Part shown: positions 24,432 through 33,436 of the stretch, in pieces
How positions within the stretch are numbered: the first letter of the stretch is position 1
Layout of the letters: every line of letters begins with the position of its first letter
NCBI GenBank assembly: GCA_934096315.1
Contig: CAKOLT010000008.1
Coordinates: 1-42,750 of the forward strand
Direction of reading: 5' to 3'
Length of the DNA stretch: 42,750 nucleotides
Source: an uncultured Bacilli bacterium
GTDB lineage: Bacteria > Bacillota_I > Bacilli_A > RF39 > UBA660
Program-made: the position numbers and the translations under genes
The notes under the pieces: generated by a model
Databases searched by the model: none
Seen by the model: the letters and a program-made list of their open reading frames with translations, nothing else
What the model was told of the DNA's origin: nothing

Positions 24432-25379
24432 ATGTATATATTAGATGATAGTATAAGTCACTTAAATAAGTTAATGAATATAAGTGAAAGACTTATGGAG
24501 AATTTAAATAAGTTATGTGAACTTGAGGTTAATAATAAGAAAGACTCTTTAGAATATAAGAAATATTATGATAGATATCTTTTATTAAAAGAAGTAGAGA
24601 ATAAGTATTATAAAGATATGGATATTGATTTTGAGTTATATAATAAATTGACTGGGTTTTTTAGGTTTAATGGTAAAAAAGGGGGTATGGATGATTTTAT
24701 ATATATTATTCAGGGGGATTATTCTAAAGGGGTAGCTGTTAGAATTATAAATAAGTTAACTGAAGAGATTACTAGTAAATATAAGGATAGTTATTATGAT
24801 ATTCCTAAATGGGATTATGAGGGGTATGAGATGTTGTCTATGCTTCATAAGGGTTTTGATAAGAATAAATTTATATTGATTGATAAATATTTTTATAAGA
24901 AGTTAGTATATGCATATATGTATTTTTTAGATAGTTTTGGTAATAATTCTTTATATAAAGATTCTAGAGAGAATTTAATTAGAGGTAAATATAATTTATT
25001 ATTTATAAGTAGTTATGCAGAGGAGAAGTTTATTAATAATGAGCTTGAGGGTATTTATTATTTTGATAATGGTCTTCTTGCATATAATACTCATACTGAT
25101 AAGAGGGAGATTACAGATACTTTTGATTTGTTTGCTATTAATGGGCTTTCAAATATAAGTAAATGGTATTTAAATAGTGGGGATTATACTATAGATGAGG
25201 TATTACTTGAGTGTTTACTTAGAGCATATATTATGCAGTTTTCTTCTTTAGGATATAATTTTTTTAATGATATGATTTCTCATGAAAAGGGGAAGATAAA
25301 AAAGAAAGTTTTAAATATTTGGGATAGTTCTTCTGAAGATAGAAAAAATGTATCAATAGTTTCTTTTATGAATTTATAA
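24432..25379 (+). CDS. Hypothetical protein, paralogue of the previous gene
   Basis: 315 residues. It shares with the previous gene CELEV, KDSLEYKKYYDRYLLLKEVE and YYKDM in the N-terminal 60 residues, plus YKKLVYAYMYFLD and GKYNLLFISSYAEEKF later. ATG 24432 is chosen because GGGGGAG ends five bases upstream. The shared spacing suggests an old tandem duplication, probably followed by division of labour or a heteromer. Function is unknown; a polA transcript starts just after it. Confidence 0.75.
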   Translation: MYILDDSISHLNKLMNISERLMENLNKLCELEVNNKKDSLEYKKYYDRYLLLKEVENKYYKDMDIDFELYNKLTGFFRFNGKKGGMDDFIYIIQGDYSKGVAVRIINKLTEEITSKYKDSYYDIPKWDYEGYEMLSMLHKGFDKNKFILIDKYFYKKLVYAYMYFLDSFGNNSLYKDSRENLIRGKYNLLFISSYAEEKFINNELEGIYYFDNGLLAYNTHTDKREITDTFDLFAINGLSNISKWYLNSGDYTIDEVLLECLLRAYIMQFSSLGYNFFNDMISHEKGKIKKKVLNIWDSSSEDRKNVSIVSFMNL

Positions 25380-25389
25380 ATACTGTATT

Positions 25390-25431
25390 ATTAACATAAT
25401 ATTAAAACTACATTTAATATATTATGTTAAT
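25390..25431 (+). terminator. Long AT-rich hairpin, probable terminator
   Basis: Perfect 13-bp stem ATTAACATAATAT (25390-25402) with ATATTATGTTAAT (25419-25431). A T-rich tract begins about ten bases later, so it is a weak terminator or an RNA-processing signal. Confidence 0.5.
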
Positions 25432-25489
25432 GATATAGATTTTTTTTAAAAAAATTGATATAATATTCATGAAAGATGAGGAAATAAGT

Positions 25490-28060
25490 ATGAAGAAAGT
25501 AATATTAGTGGATGGTAATAATCTTTTATTTAGAGGATACTATGCTACTAGTCATAATGATGGATTTATGAGGACTAAGAATGGTTTTCCAACCAATGCA
25601 ATATATAGTCTTGTTAATATGATGAATAAAGTAATAGCAGAAGAGAAGCCAGAGTATATAATGGTTGCTTTTGATGTTGGTAAAACATTTCGTCATGAAA
25701 AGTTTAAAGATTATAAGGGAGAGAGGGATACTCCTCCGGAAGAGTTAATGAGTCAGTTTTCGGTAGCTAAGGATTTACTTACAAAGATGGGTATAACTTA
25801 TGTCCAAAAGGAAGGGTATGAGGCTGATGATATAATTGGTACTTATGCTAAAGCTATAGAAAATACTTCTGAATATGAAGGGATTATTATAAGTAGTGAT
25901 AAGGATCTTCTTCAGTTAATAAGTGATAAAGTTGTTGTTAAGCAGTTAAAGACTAAAGATTATGTATTAATGAATAATTCTACATTTAGGGAAAAGTATG
26001 GTATTGCCCCTTCTAGAATGGTGGATTTAAAAGCTCTTATGGGGGATTCTTCAGATAATATTAAAGGAGTTAAAGGTATAGGAGAAGTTGGAGCTTTAAA
26101 ACTTCTTAAAACATATGATTCTTTAGATGAAATTTATAATCATATTGATGAGATTAAGGGTTCTGTTTATGATAAACTTGTAAATGGAAAGGAAGACGCT
26201 TATTTTAGTTATGAACTGGCTACTATTTATAAAGATGTACCAATAGATTTAGATTTTGAAAAAATTAGATATAATGGTGGCAATAATTATGAATTAGCAG
26301 AATTATATAAGAAATTAGAGTTTTATTCTTTATTAAAGAAGTTAGAGGTAACTAGTGATGTTAAGAAAGCAGAGAGTATACCTATTACAGTAGTTAATAG
26401 TTTAAATGAAGTAAAATTAACTAAAGATAGTGCAATTTATTTAGAACTGTCAGGTAGTAATTACCATAAAGCAAATATTGTAGGAATAGGGATATATAAT
26501 GATAAAGAAAATATTGTCTATTTAGGGGATGATGTTCTTCCTTTAATTAATTTAGTACCTAATTTAAAGTATACTTATGATTATAAGAAGGTATATGTAT
26601 CTTTGAAGAAAAGGGGTATTGTTTTAGATAATATATGTTTTGATACTATAATAGCAGCATATTTATTAAATTATAATGCGAAAGATGATATTACTTTTTT
26701 AGCAAATACTCTTGATTATCAAATACCGTTTGTTAGACCGAAGGATAATAAGACTAGAGAAGAGATTATAGAATTAATATCCCAAAAAGCAAGTTTTATA
26801 TATAACTCTAGAGCTTTCTTTGAAGAAGAGATGAATGATAAGGGAGTATATAATTTATATAAAGATATTGAATTTCCTTTAACAGTTGTTCTTGGGGATA
26901 TGGAGTTAGAGGGTATTAGAATAGATAATAATATTTTAGAGGATATGAAAAAAGAGATTAGGGATAAAATTGTTAAATTAGAAGGTAGTATTTATTATCT
27001 TGCAGGAGAATCTTTTAATTTATCTTCTCCTAAACAAGTTGGGGATATTTTATTTGATAAACTTAAACTTCCCTTTGCTAAAAAGAATAAAAGTGGTTAT
27101 GTTACAGATTCTTCTATTTTAAATAAGTTAAAAGATTATGAGATAGTTAATCTTATTCTAGAACATAGATTACTATCTAAACTTTATTCTACTTATTTAG
27201 AGGGTCTATCTAACTTAATTTCTTCTGATGGGAAGATACATACTATATATACACAAACATTAACTAGGACGGGTAGACTTAGTTCTGTAGAGCCTAATTT
27301 ACAAAATATACCTATTAGGAATGAGTATGGTAAATTGATTAGGAAAGCTTTTGTAGCAGAAGAGGATAGTCAGATTATGTCTTCTGATTATTCGCAGATA
27401 GAACTTAGAGTATTTACACATTTTGCTAATGTTCCCTCTCTTACTATGGCATTTAATAATGATATGGATATTCATACTAAGACTGCTATGGATATATTTA
27501 ATGTTAGTAGTGATTTAGTGGATAGTAATAAGAGGAGAGTAGCTAAGGCTGTTAATTTTGGTATATTATATGGTATTAGTAGTTATGGTTTATCTGAGGA
27601 TTTAGGTATATCTATTAAAGAAGCAAAAGAGTTTATGAATAAGTATTTTGATACGTATCCTGGTATTAAAGAATATATGGATGGGGAGATAAAAGAAGCT
27701 TATGCTAAGGGATATGTTAAAACTATTATGAATAGAAAGAGAATAATTACTGAGCTTTCTAGTAGTAATCATCTTATTAAAAGTATGGGGGAGAGAATGG
27801 CTCTTAATACTAAGATTCAGGGAAGTGCTGCTGATATTTTAAAGATGGCTATGATTAAGATAGATAAGTTATTTAGAGAGAATAATTTAAAGAGTAAGAT
27901 GCTTTTACAAGTACATGATGAACTTATTTTTAATGTATTAAATAGTGAAAAAGATATTACCTTTAAAATAGTTAAAGATGTAATGGAGAATGTTTATAAG
28001 TTAAATGTTCCCCTTAAGGTAGATATCAGTTATGGTAGTAATTGGTATGAAGCGAAGTAA
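25490..28060 (+). CDS. polA: DNA polymerase I
   Basis: 856 residues. The 5'-3' exonuclease domain (1-290) has DGNNLLFRGYYA, YEADDIIGTYA and DSSDNIKGVKGIGE. The 3'-5' exonuclease region (about 300-460) appears to lack the metal-binding DxE (IYLELSGSNYH), as in Bacillus, so proofreading is probably inactive. The polymerase domain has TGRLSSVEPNLQNIP, DYSQIELRVFTH, RRVAKAVNFGILYGIS and LQVHDELIF. It fills gaps in repair and removes primers. ATG 25490 is preferred: the -10 TATAAT is at 25459-25464, so ATG 25469 would lie upstream of or at the transcription start, and GAGG lies eight bases before 25490. mutM follows by 12 bases. Confidence 0.97.
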   Translation: MKKVILVDGNNLLFRGYYATSHNDGFMRTKNGFPTNAIYSLVNMMNKVIAEEKPEYIMVAFDVGKTFRHEKFKDYKGERDTPPEELMSQFSVAKDLLTKMGITYVQKEGYEADDIIGTYAKAIENTSEYEGIIISSDKDLLQLISDKVVVKQLKTKDYVLMNNSTFREKYGIAPSRMVDLKALMGDSSDNIKGVKGIGEVGALKLLKTYDSLDEIYNHIDEIKGSVYDKLVNGKEDAYFSYELATIYKDVPIDLDFEKIRYNGGNNYELAELYKKLEFYSLLKKLEVTSDVKKAESIPITVVNSLNEVKLTKDSAIYLELSGSNYHKANIVGIGIYNDKENIVYLGDDVLPLINLVPNLKYTYDYKKVYVSLKKRGIVLDNICFDTIIAAYLLNYNAKDDITFLANTLDYQIPFVRPKDNKTREEIIELISQKASFIYNSRAFFEEEMNDKGVYNLYKDIEFPLTVVLGDMELEGIRIDNNILEDMKKEIRDKIVKLEGSIYYLAGESFNLSSPKQVGDILFDKLKLPFAKKNKSGYVTDSSILNKLKDYEIVNLILEHRLLSKLYSTYLEGLSNLISSDGKIHTIYTQTLTRTGRLSSVEPNLQNIPIRNEYGKLIRKAFVAEEDSQIMSSDYSQIELRVFTHFANVPSLTMAFNNDMDIHTKTAMDIFNVSSDLVDSNKRRVAKAVNFGILYGISSYGLSEDLGISIKEAKEFMNKYFDTYPGIKEYMDGEIKEAYAKGYVKTIMNRKRIITELSSSNHLIKSMGERMALNTKIQGSAADILKMAMIKIDKLFRENNLKSKMLLQVHDELIFNVLNSEKDITFKIVKDVMENVYKLNVPLKVDISYGSNWYEAK

Positions 28061-28072
28061 GGAGGAAGAAGT

Positions 28073-28897
28073 ATGCCAGAGTTACCAGAAGTAGAGACTG
28101 TCAGGAGGGCTTTAATTCCAAAATTAATAAATAAGAAGATACTTTCTGTTAGAATACTTTATAATGGAATAATTGAAGCACCTACTCCAGCTATGTTTAG
28201 AGAACGTATAAAGAATCAGACATTTAGAAATATAACAAGAAGAGGTAAGTGGTTAATATTTGAATTAGATGATTATTATTTACTTTCTCATTTAAGAATG
28301 GAGGGTAAGTTCTTCTTTAAACCAAAGTCTGCAGAAACTTCTAAACACGAACATGTTATTTTTGAGTTAGAGGATACTACATTTAGATATGATGATACAA
28401 GAAAGTTTGGGAAAATGCTTCTTATTAAGAAAGATGATATAAATAGTGCTCCGCCATTTGCTAAATTAGGGTTAGAGCCATTTGATGAAGGTTTTGATAC
28501 ATATTATCTTTTAGATAAATTAAGGGGTAAGCATATACCTATTAAAACTTCTTTATTAGATCAATCTATTGTCGCGGGTATTGGTAATATATATGCAAAT
28601 GAAATACTATTTTTATCTAAGATTAATCCTCTTACTAAGGCAGGGGCTTTAAATATAAAAGATATAGATAATATTATCTTAAATAGTAAGAAAGTTTTAG
28701 AGGAAGCTATTTCTCTTGGAGGATCTACCATACATAGTTATTCTTCTGTAGATGGAGTAGATGGTAAGTTTCAAAATTGTTTAAAAGTCCATGGGAGGGA
28801 GAATGAAAAATGCCCCGTATGTTCTGGTAAGATTTGTAAAATAGTAGTTGGAGGTAGGGGTACATACTACTGTCCTAATTGCCAAAAAGAGAAGTAG
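28073..28897 (+). CDS. mutM: Formamidopyrimidine-DNA glycosylase
   Basis: 274 residues. Mature N-terminus PELPEVETVRR holds the catalytic Pro and Glu; the beta-strand Lys is in RRGKWLIFEL near 58. LLDQSIVAGIGNIYANEILF is the helix-two-turn-helix. The C-terminal zinc finger has CPVC near 244 and CPNC near 268 with GGRGTYYC. It removes 8-oxoguanine and formamidopyrimidines. AAGGAGG precedes it; it forms the usual polA-mutM pair. Confidence 0.97.
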   Translation: MPELPEVETVRRALIPKLINKKILSVRILYNGIIEAPTPAMFRERIKNQTFRNITRRGKWLIFELDDYYLLSHLRMEGKFFFKPKSAETSKHEHVIFELEDTTFRYDDTRKFGKMLLIKKDDINSAPPFAKLGLEPFDEGFDTYYLLDKLRGKHIPIKTSLLDQSIVAGIGNIYANEILFLSKINPLTKAGALNIKDIDNIILNSKKVLEEAISLGGSTIHSYSSVDGVDGKFQNCLKVHGRENEKCPVCSGKICKIVVGGRGTYYCPNCQKEK

Positions 28898-28950
28898 AAT
28901 TATTTAAATGTAAAAAAATACACAAAATTGTAAAAAATGTGTAAATAATA

Positions 28951-28978
28951 TTGATAATTTTTAAAAATCTGTTAAAAT
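28951..28978 (+). promoter_or_regulatory. Promoter of the lon leader ORF and lon
   Basis: TTGATA 28951-28956 and TAAAAT 28973-28978 with a 16-bp spacer and extended TG. Confidence 0.65.
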
Positions 28979-29000
28979 ATAGGACTATGAAAAGGAAGTG

Positions 29001-29072
29001 ATGAAGAAATTATTTATATTTGTAGTAGATAGTTTCTTTAGCTTTCTTTTTTCTATAGAAAGTGGGTATTAA
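29001..29072 (+). CDS. Small hydrophobic ORF upstream of lon
   Basis: 23 codons from ATG 29001 to TAA 29070-29072 with a good AGGAAGTG site directly upstream. The peptide is hydrophobic (KKLFIFVVDSFFSFLF core, then SIESGY). It ends two bases before the preferred lon start, which has only a weak site of its own, so translation of lon may depend on ribosomes from this ORF. Confidence 0.5.
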   Translation: MKKLFIFVVDSFFSFLFSIESGY

Positions 29073-29073
29073 T

Positions 29074-31356
29074 ATGGTTGAAACTAATTTGCCAATATTG
29101 TTTTTAAAGAAATTTGTTATTTTACCATATAACGAACTTCGTTTGGAATTTCAAAATAAAAAAGATATAGAGATATTAAAAAATAGTGAAAAGAATCATG
29201 ATAATTATCTTTTGTTAATTAATTTAAGTGATCCCTTGGAGGAGGATCCTGGTATAGAGAGTCTTCCTAATATGGGAGTTCTTGGAAAGATTAAGTCATT
29301 AATTACTTTACCTAACGGTATAGTACGTGCAGTTATTGCTGGTATTGACCGGGTTATGGTTTTAAATTATTTATATAATGATAAAGATATGATTGAGTCT
29401 TTTGTTACTGCTTTTAAAGAGTATGAAGGTAATATTTTGGAGGAGGATGCTCTTAAGAATATTTTGTTTAAACAGTTAGAAGAATATATTGATAATTGTT
29501 CTTTTGTAAGTAATGATATACTTGGTAATGTCCAAAAGATGGTTAGTATTAGTAAAATATCTGATATGGTTATTTCGGAACTTCCTTTTAGTTATGAAGA
29601 GAAAGTTAAATATGTAAATGTTTTAAATCCATATGATAGAATTAAGATGCTTATTGAAGATATAGGTAAGAAGATAGAGGCTCAAAAACTTGAAAATGAG
29701 ATAGAAGTGTCTCTTAAGAATAAACTTGATGTAGAACAAAAGGAGTATATTTTAAGAGAGAAAATTAAATTAATAAAAGAAGAGTTAGGGGAAAATTCTT
29801 TAAAAGATAATGAGATTAATACTTTAAAGAATAAGGTTGATAAGTTAGATGCTCCTTTATATATTAAAAAAAGACTTAATAGAGAGATTAATAGTTATGA
29901 GATGATGTCACAGTATTCTCCAGAAGTTGGTATGATAAGAAATTATATAGATTGGTTAATTAATCTTCCTTGGCTTGTTAGTAGTAAAGAGAGTTATGAT
30001 ATAGCTAGAATAGAGAGAAATTTAAATGAATCTCATTATGGATTAGAAGAGGTTAAATCTAGTATAATAGAGTATGCTGCTCTTCTTAAACATAATCCTA
30101 AAGTAAATAATCCCATTATATGTTTAGTTGGACCTTCTGGAGTTGGTAAGACTTCCATTGCTAAAGAAATAGCCCATAGTTTAGGTAGAAAGTTTGTTAA
30201 GGTGAGTGTGGGCGGAGTTAATGATGAAGCAATGATAAAGGGACATCGTAGAACTTATATATCTTCTAGTCCTGGTAAAATTATTGAGGGACTTAGAAAA
30301 GTAAAAGTGAATAATCCAGTGTTTTTAATTGATGAAATTGATAAGTTAACTAATGATTATAAAGGGGATCCTGCTTCTAGTTTACTTGATGTGTTAGATC
30401 CTACTCAGAATAAGAATTTTGTAGATAATTATATTGAAGAAGAAGTTGATTTATCTAAGGTTTTGTTTATACTTACTGCTAATTATGAGGATAAGATACC
30501 TGAAGCTTTAAGAGATAGGTTAGAGATTATACATATATCTGGTTATACATTATATGATAAAATAAATATAGCTAAGAGTTATCTAATTCCTAGATTATTA
30601 AAAGAATATAATTTAACTAATATACATTTTACAGATAATGCTATTAGAGATATTATTTTGTATTATACTAGGGAATCTGGAGTTAGAGAGTTAGAGAGAA
30701 TTATTGGAAAAGTACTTAGAAGAACAATGGTACTTGAGAAGAATAATATTATATTAAGCGATGTTAAAGAGTATTTAGGTAGTTATAAATATGAACAAGT
30801 AGTTAATGATGTAAATGATGTTGGGGTAGTTAATGCTCTTGGGTTTGCTCCCAATTATGGTACAATAATAAAAGTTTCTAGTAGTATGTTTAAGGGTAGT
30901 GGTAAATTAATTTTAACAGGGTGTATTAAGGATAATTTAAAAGAGAGTGCAGAGGTTGCTTTTAGTTATATTAAGAGTAATTATAAGAAGTTTAATATTG
31001 ATTATGAAGATTTACTTATTAATGATTTTCATATTCATTTTGAGGGTAGTAATATGTATAAAGATGGACCTTCTGCAGGAATTAGTATTGTTACTAGTCT
31101 TATTAGTCTTCTTACTTTAAGAGGGGTAGATAATTCTATTGCTATGACAGGAGAGATTACTTTAAGGGGTAAAATACTTCCAGTAGGTAAGATTAAAGAA
31201 AAGATTATTACCGCAGAAGTTAATAATGTTAAAACTTTATTTATTCCTAAAGATAATATAAGAGAGTTTAATAAATTAGAAGCTGATATTAAGAAGAATA
31301 TAGATATTATATTAGTTAATAGTTATGATGATGTTGTAACTTATATATTTAAGTAA
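29074..31356 (+). CDS. lon: ATP-dependent protease La (Lon)
   Basis: About 760 residues. The LON N-domain opens with ETNLPILFLKKFVILPYNE. A coiled linker spans about 190-260. The AAA+ module has Walker A GPSGVGKTS near 353, Walker B VFLIDEIDK near 419 and the sensor/arginine finger in ALRDRLE. The protease domain has the catalytic Ser in DGPSAGISI near 671 and Lys in LPVGKIKEK near 713. It degrades misfolded and regulatory proteins. ATG 29074 directly follows the small ORF; GTG 29062 is an alternative start. Length is normal for LonA. Confidence 0.96.
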   Translation: MVETNLPILFLKKFVILPYNELRLEFQNKKDIEILKNSEKNHDNYLLLINLSDPLEEDPGIESLPNMGVLGKIKSLITLPNGIVRAVIAGIDRVMVLNYLYNDKDMIESFVTAFKEYEGNILEEDALKNILFKQLEEYIDNCSFVSNDILGNVQKMVSISKISDMVISELPFSYEEKVKYVNVLNPYDRIKMLIEDIGKKIEAQKLENEIEVSLKNKLDVEQKEYILREKIKLIKEELGENSLKDNEINTLKNKVDKLDAPLYIKKRLNREINSYEMMSQYSPEVGMIRNYIDWLINLPWLVSSKESYDIARIERNLNESHYGLEEVKSSIIEYAALLKHNPKVNNPIICLVGPSGVGKTSIAKEIAHSLGRKFVKVSVGGVNDEAMIKGHRRTYISSSPGKIIEGLRKVKVNNPVFLIDEIDKLTNDYKGDPASSLLDVLDPTQNKNFVDNYIEEEVDLSKVLFILTANYEDKIPEALRDRLEIIHISGYTLYDKINIAKSYLIPRLLKEYNLTNIHFTDNAIRDIILYYTRESGVRELERIIGKVLRRTMVLEKNNIILSDVKEYLGSYKYEQVVNDVNDVGVVNALGFAPNYGTIIKVSSSMFKGSGKLILTGCIKDNLKESAEVAFSYIKSNYKKFNIDYEDLLINDFHIHFEGSNMYKDGPSAGISIVTSLISLLTLRGVDNSIAMTGEITLRGKILPVGKIKEKIITAEVNNVKTLFIPKDNIREFNKLEADIKKNIDIILVNSYDDVVTYIFK

Positions 31357-31396
31357 ACTTAAAATATATTTTGCATATAATTTATTGGGTGAGGAT

Positions 31397-31753
31397 ATGT
31401 CTAAAGAAGGTTTTAAACTATTTGTAAAGAAAAATCCTAATTTTATTAATCATGTTAAAAATAAAGAGGTTAGTTGGCAGGAGTTATATGAGTTATATGA
31501 TTTATATGGTGAAGATGAGAGTGCTTTTAATAAGTATTTAAAAGAAGATAGTACTCCTAAAGTGGGGGGAAAGGGATTTAATGATTTTATTAATATGACT
31601 AAGAATATAGATGTTGATAAGATGCAAAATGGGGTTACTTCTCTCCAGAAGGCATTAAGTTTATTCTCAGAACTTTTTGTTAATTCTGGATCTAATACTA
31701 ATAGTAATAATGGTTACAGGCCAAGAGCAGTCTATAAGAGGTTTGAAGATTAA
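31397..31753 (+). CDS. YlbD-like protein
   Basis: 118 residues. FKLFVKKNPNFINHVKNKE, then SWQELYELYDLYGEDESAFNKY is the YlbD pattern (FKxFVxxHPxLI...WQxLYEEWxxLGEDD...WxxY). The C-terminal half has a helix (DVDKMQNGVTSLQKALSLFSELF) and a polar Asn/Ser tail. Known as a putative coat protein family in Bacillus, without established function. The ylbE-like gene right after it confirms the call. Confidence 0.8.
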   Translation: MSKEGFKLFVKKNPNFINHVKNKEVSWQELYELYDLYGEDESAFNKYLKEDSTPKVGGKGFNDFINMTKNIDVDKMQNGVTSLQKALSLFSELFVNSGSNTNSNNGYRPRAVYKRFED

Positions 31754-31754
31754 T

Positions 31755-31976
31755 ATGGGTATAGATGTTCAATTTAGGATTAATAGTGATCCGAGAATGT
31801 TAATGTTTTTAAAAGAAAATTCATATTGGTATAAATATCTTAATCGTAGTGATATGTATTTTAAGGATTTCTTTGAGGATATGAAAGATAAGTATGAGTT
31901 AAAACCCACTGATAAGATAAATAGATTACTTGATAATATTAATATGTTTGGTTCTTTTCTAGAGGCTTTAAAATAA
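31755..31976 (+). CDS. YlbE-like protein
   Basis: 73 residues. FRINSDPRMLMFLKENSYWYKYLNRS, a YlbE-like signature (xPxLxxFLRExPxWYRxLSR), is near 6-32, followed by FKDFFEDMKDKYELKPTDK. It follows the ylbD-like gene with a 1-base gap. Function unknown. Confidence 0.8.
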   Translation: MGIDVQFRINSDPRMLMFLKENSYWYKYLNRSDMYFKDFFEDMKDKYELKPTDKINRLLDNINMFGSFLEALK

Positions 31977-31997
31977 GGTTAAATCCTTATTTTTTTG
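31971..31997 (+). terminator. Intrinsic terminator after ylbE
   Basis: AAATAAGG (31971-31978) pairs with CCTTATTT (31985-31992), then T-rich. The ylbE stop is in the 5' arm. Confidence 0.88.
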
Positions 31998-32026
31998 TTT
32001 ACAATTTTTAAATTCTATTATATAAT
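31998..32026 (+). promoter_or_regulatory. Promoter
   Basis: TTTACA 31998-32003 and TATAAT 32021-32026 with a 17-bp spacer. It drives the gene at 32049. Confidence 0.75.
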
Positions 32027-32048
32027 TGTATATGTGTAAGGAGGATAC

Positions 32049-32465
32049 ATGAATAAAAAGGAATTAGTGTTTGTTTCAGTGTTTATAGTTATTATTGTAT
32101 TAATTTCTATTACTATGTTTTTTGTAGGAAGTAAGAATTTTAAGAAAAATTCTAGTGTAGATAATAAAGAGGTTAATACTTTTTGTCATCTTATAAAGAC
32201 TTATACTGTTAAAGATATTTCGAGTAGTGATAGTGGGTTATATATTACAGTTGGTGAGTATCAAACTGAGGGAGTTAGTAATGTAACTATAAGTAAGGAA
32301 TTAGGTAGTTTTATTAAAAAGGGTAATAATTATGAATTTTATATTGATATTAATAAGAAATATGTAAATAGTAATAATGATGTTATTTTAAAAAATGGTA
32401 AGATTACTAATATTATATATACTGATAAGAGGGGTATGGATACAGTTAGTAAATATGAGTGTTAA
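32049..32465 (+). CDS. Membrane-anchored protein of unknown function
   Basis: 138 residues. One N-terminal membrane helix near 6-27 (LVFVSVFIVIIVLISITMFFV) after MNKKE, no lipobox. The external part has two cysteines (near 45 and 138, the last residue), which could form a disulphide, and beta-rich sequence (DSGLYITVGEYQTEGVSNVTI). AAGGAGG precedes the start. Domain not recognised. Confidence 0.75.
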   Translation: MNKKELVFVSVFIVIIVLISITMFFVGSKNFKKNSSVDNKEVNTFCHLIKTYTVKDISSSDSGLYITVGEYQTEGVSNVTISKELGSFIKKGNNYEFYIDINKKYVNSNNDVILKNGKITNIIYTDKRGMDTVSKYEC

Positions 32466-32573
32466 TAGTTTTATAAAAATTTAAGTGTATAATTTATGTA
32501 AACTGTATTGTAATTTTTTTAAAAATGTTATATTCTTATATTAGAAAGTTTGAAAAAAGGGAGCGTGAATATA

Positions 32574-32780
32574 ATGATATATCCATCTATTGATAAGATA
32601 CTTAATGTAGTAGATTCAAAGTATGCACTTGTATATATAGCTTCTGGTAGAGCAAAGCAAATGAAGAAGACTGGTTATTATCAAATGCCTATTAGTGAAT
32701 ATAAGTGTAAGAAAGAAATTGGTAGAGCACTTGAAGAAGTGTATGATAATTTAATTAAAGTGGAAAAGAAAGGGAGTTAA
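32574..32780 (+). CDS. rpoZ: RNA polymerase omega subunit
   Basis: 68 residues. MIYPSIDKILNVVDSKYALV, then SGRAKQM, KEIGRALEEVYDN: the omega pattern (PSIDxLLxxVDSKYxLV...AxRARQ...KxVxxALEEI). Omega helps fold and hold the beta' subunit. ATG 32574 with GGGAG ten bases upstream fits the homologous N-terminus. Here it stands alone rather than between gmk and priA. Confidence 0.9.
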   Translation: MIYPSIDKILNVVDSKYALVYIASGRAKQMKKTGYYQMPISEYKCKKEIGRALEEVYDNLIKVEKKGS

Positions 32781-32786
32781 AGAAAT

Positions 32787-32827
32787 GGGGCTGTTGCAAA
32801 ATTAGATAATTGATTTTGCAAGAGTCT
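32787..32827 (+). repeat. Small inverted repeat resembling an IS terminal end
   Basis: TTGCAAAAT (32794-32802) pairs with ATTTTGCAA (32813-32821). The outer flanks GGGGCTG and GAGTCTC also resemble each other as inverted ends. Many insertion sequences end in GGGxCTGTTGCAAAA-like repeats, so this could be a relic of such an element (two ends joined) or a terminator for rpoZ; the T-tract after it is poor. Confidence 0.4.
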
Positions 32828-32904
32828 CTATTTTTATTTATATATTTAAAAATTTATCCTTAAATAATGCTTTTTTCTTAAAAAGATGGTAAAATAGTGT
32901 TGTG

Positions 32905-33429
32905 ATGTTTATGTATATATGGAGATATAAGAATGATATTTGTGATGATATATTAATTTCTAGTGATGAAGAGTATTTGACTGGTTTATGGTTTGAGGGC
33001 TCAAAAGATTCTTTAAAACATAATAATAATTATATATTTAAAAAGAGTCCTGTTATAGAGATGACTTGTAAGTGGTTAGATATATATTTTAAGGGTGAGA
33101 AACCAGATTTTATACCAAAATATAGGATAGATAATTTAACTTCTTTTAGAAAAGAGGTAATAGATATTATGAATACTATTTCCTATGGAGAGTTAATTAC
33201 TTATAATGATATTGCAAAGATTATAGCTAAGAGAAGAGGTATTAAGAAGATGTCTTCGCAGGCAGTAGGAGGAGCTGTGGGATGGAATCCTATATGTATT
33301 ATTATTCCTTGTCATAGGGTAGTAGGAGTTAATAATAATTTAACTGGTTATGGAGGAGGAATTGATAATAAGATTAATTTATTAGATTTAGAAGGGATTA
33401 ATACTAAAGATTTTTATTATAAAGGGTAG
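32905..33429 (+). CDS. ogt: Methylated-DNA--protein-cysteine methyltransferase
   Basis: About 174 residues. The active-site motif IIPCHRVVG is near 135-143 with the acceptor Cys; the DNA-binding helix has SSQAVGGAVGWNP, and GYGGG follows. It transfers O6-methylguanine methyl groups to itself once. The start is uncertain: a -10 TAAAAT at 32890-32895 predicts transcription from about 32902, leaving almost no leader before ATG 32905 or 32911. Near-leaderless translation is therefore likely. tag follows 7 bases later, forming an alkylation repair pair. Confidence 0.93.
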   Translation: MFMYIWRYKNDICDDILISSDEEYLTGLWFEGSKDSLKHNNNYIFKKSPVIEMTCKWLDIYFKGEKPDFIPKYRIDNLTSFRKEVIDIMNTISYGELITYNDIAKIIAKRRGIKKMSSQAVGGAVGWNPICIIIPCHRVVGVNNNLTGYGGGIDNKINLLDLEGINTKDFYYKG

Positions 33430-33436
33430 TGATTTT

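Noticed and set aside
31564..31569. G6 tract in the ylbD-like gene as a phase-variation site
   Set aside because: The frame is intact, the tract is short, and nothing in the gene suggests a surface or variable function.
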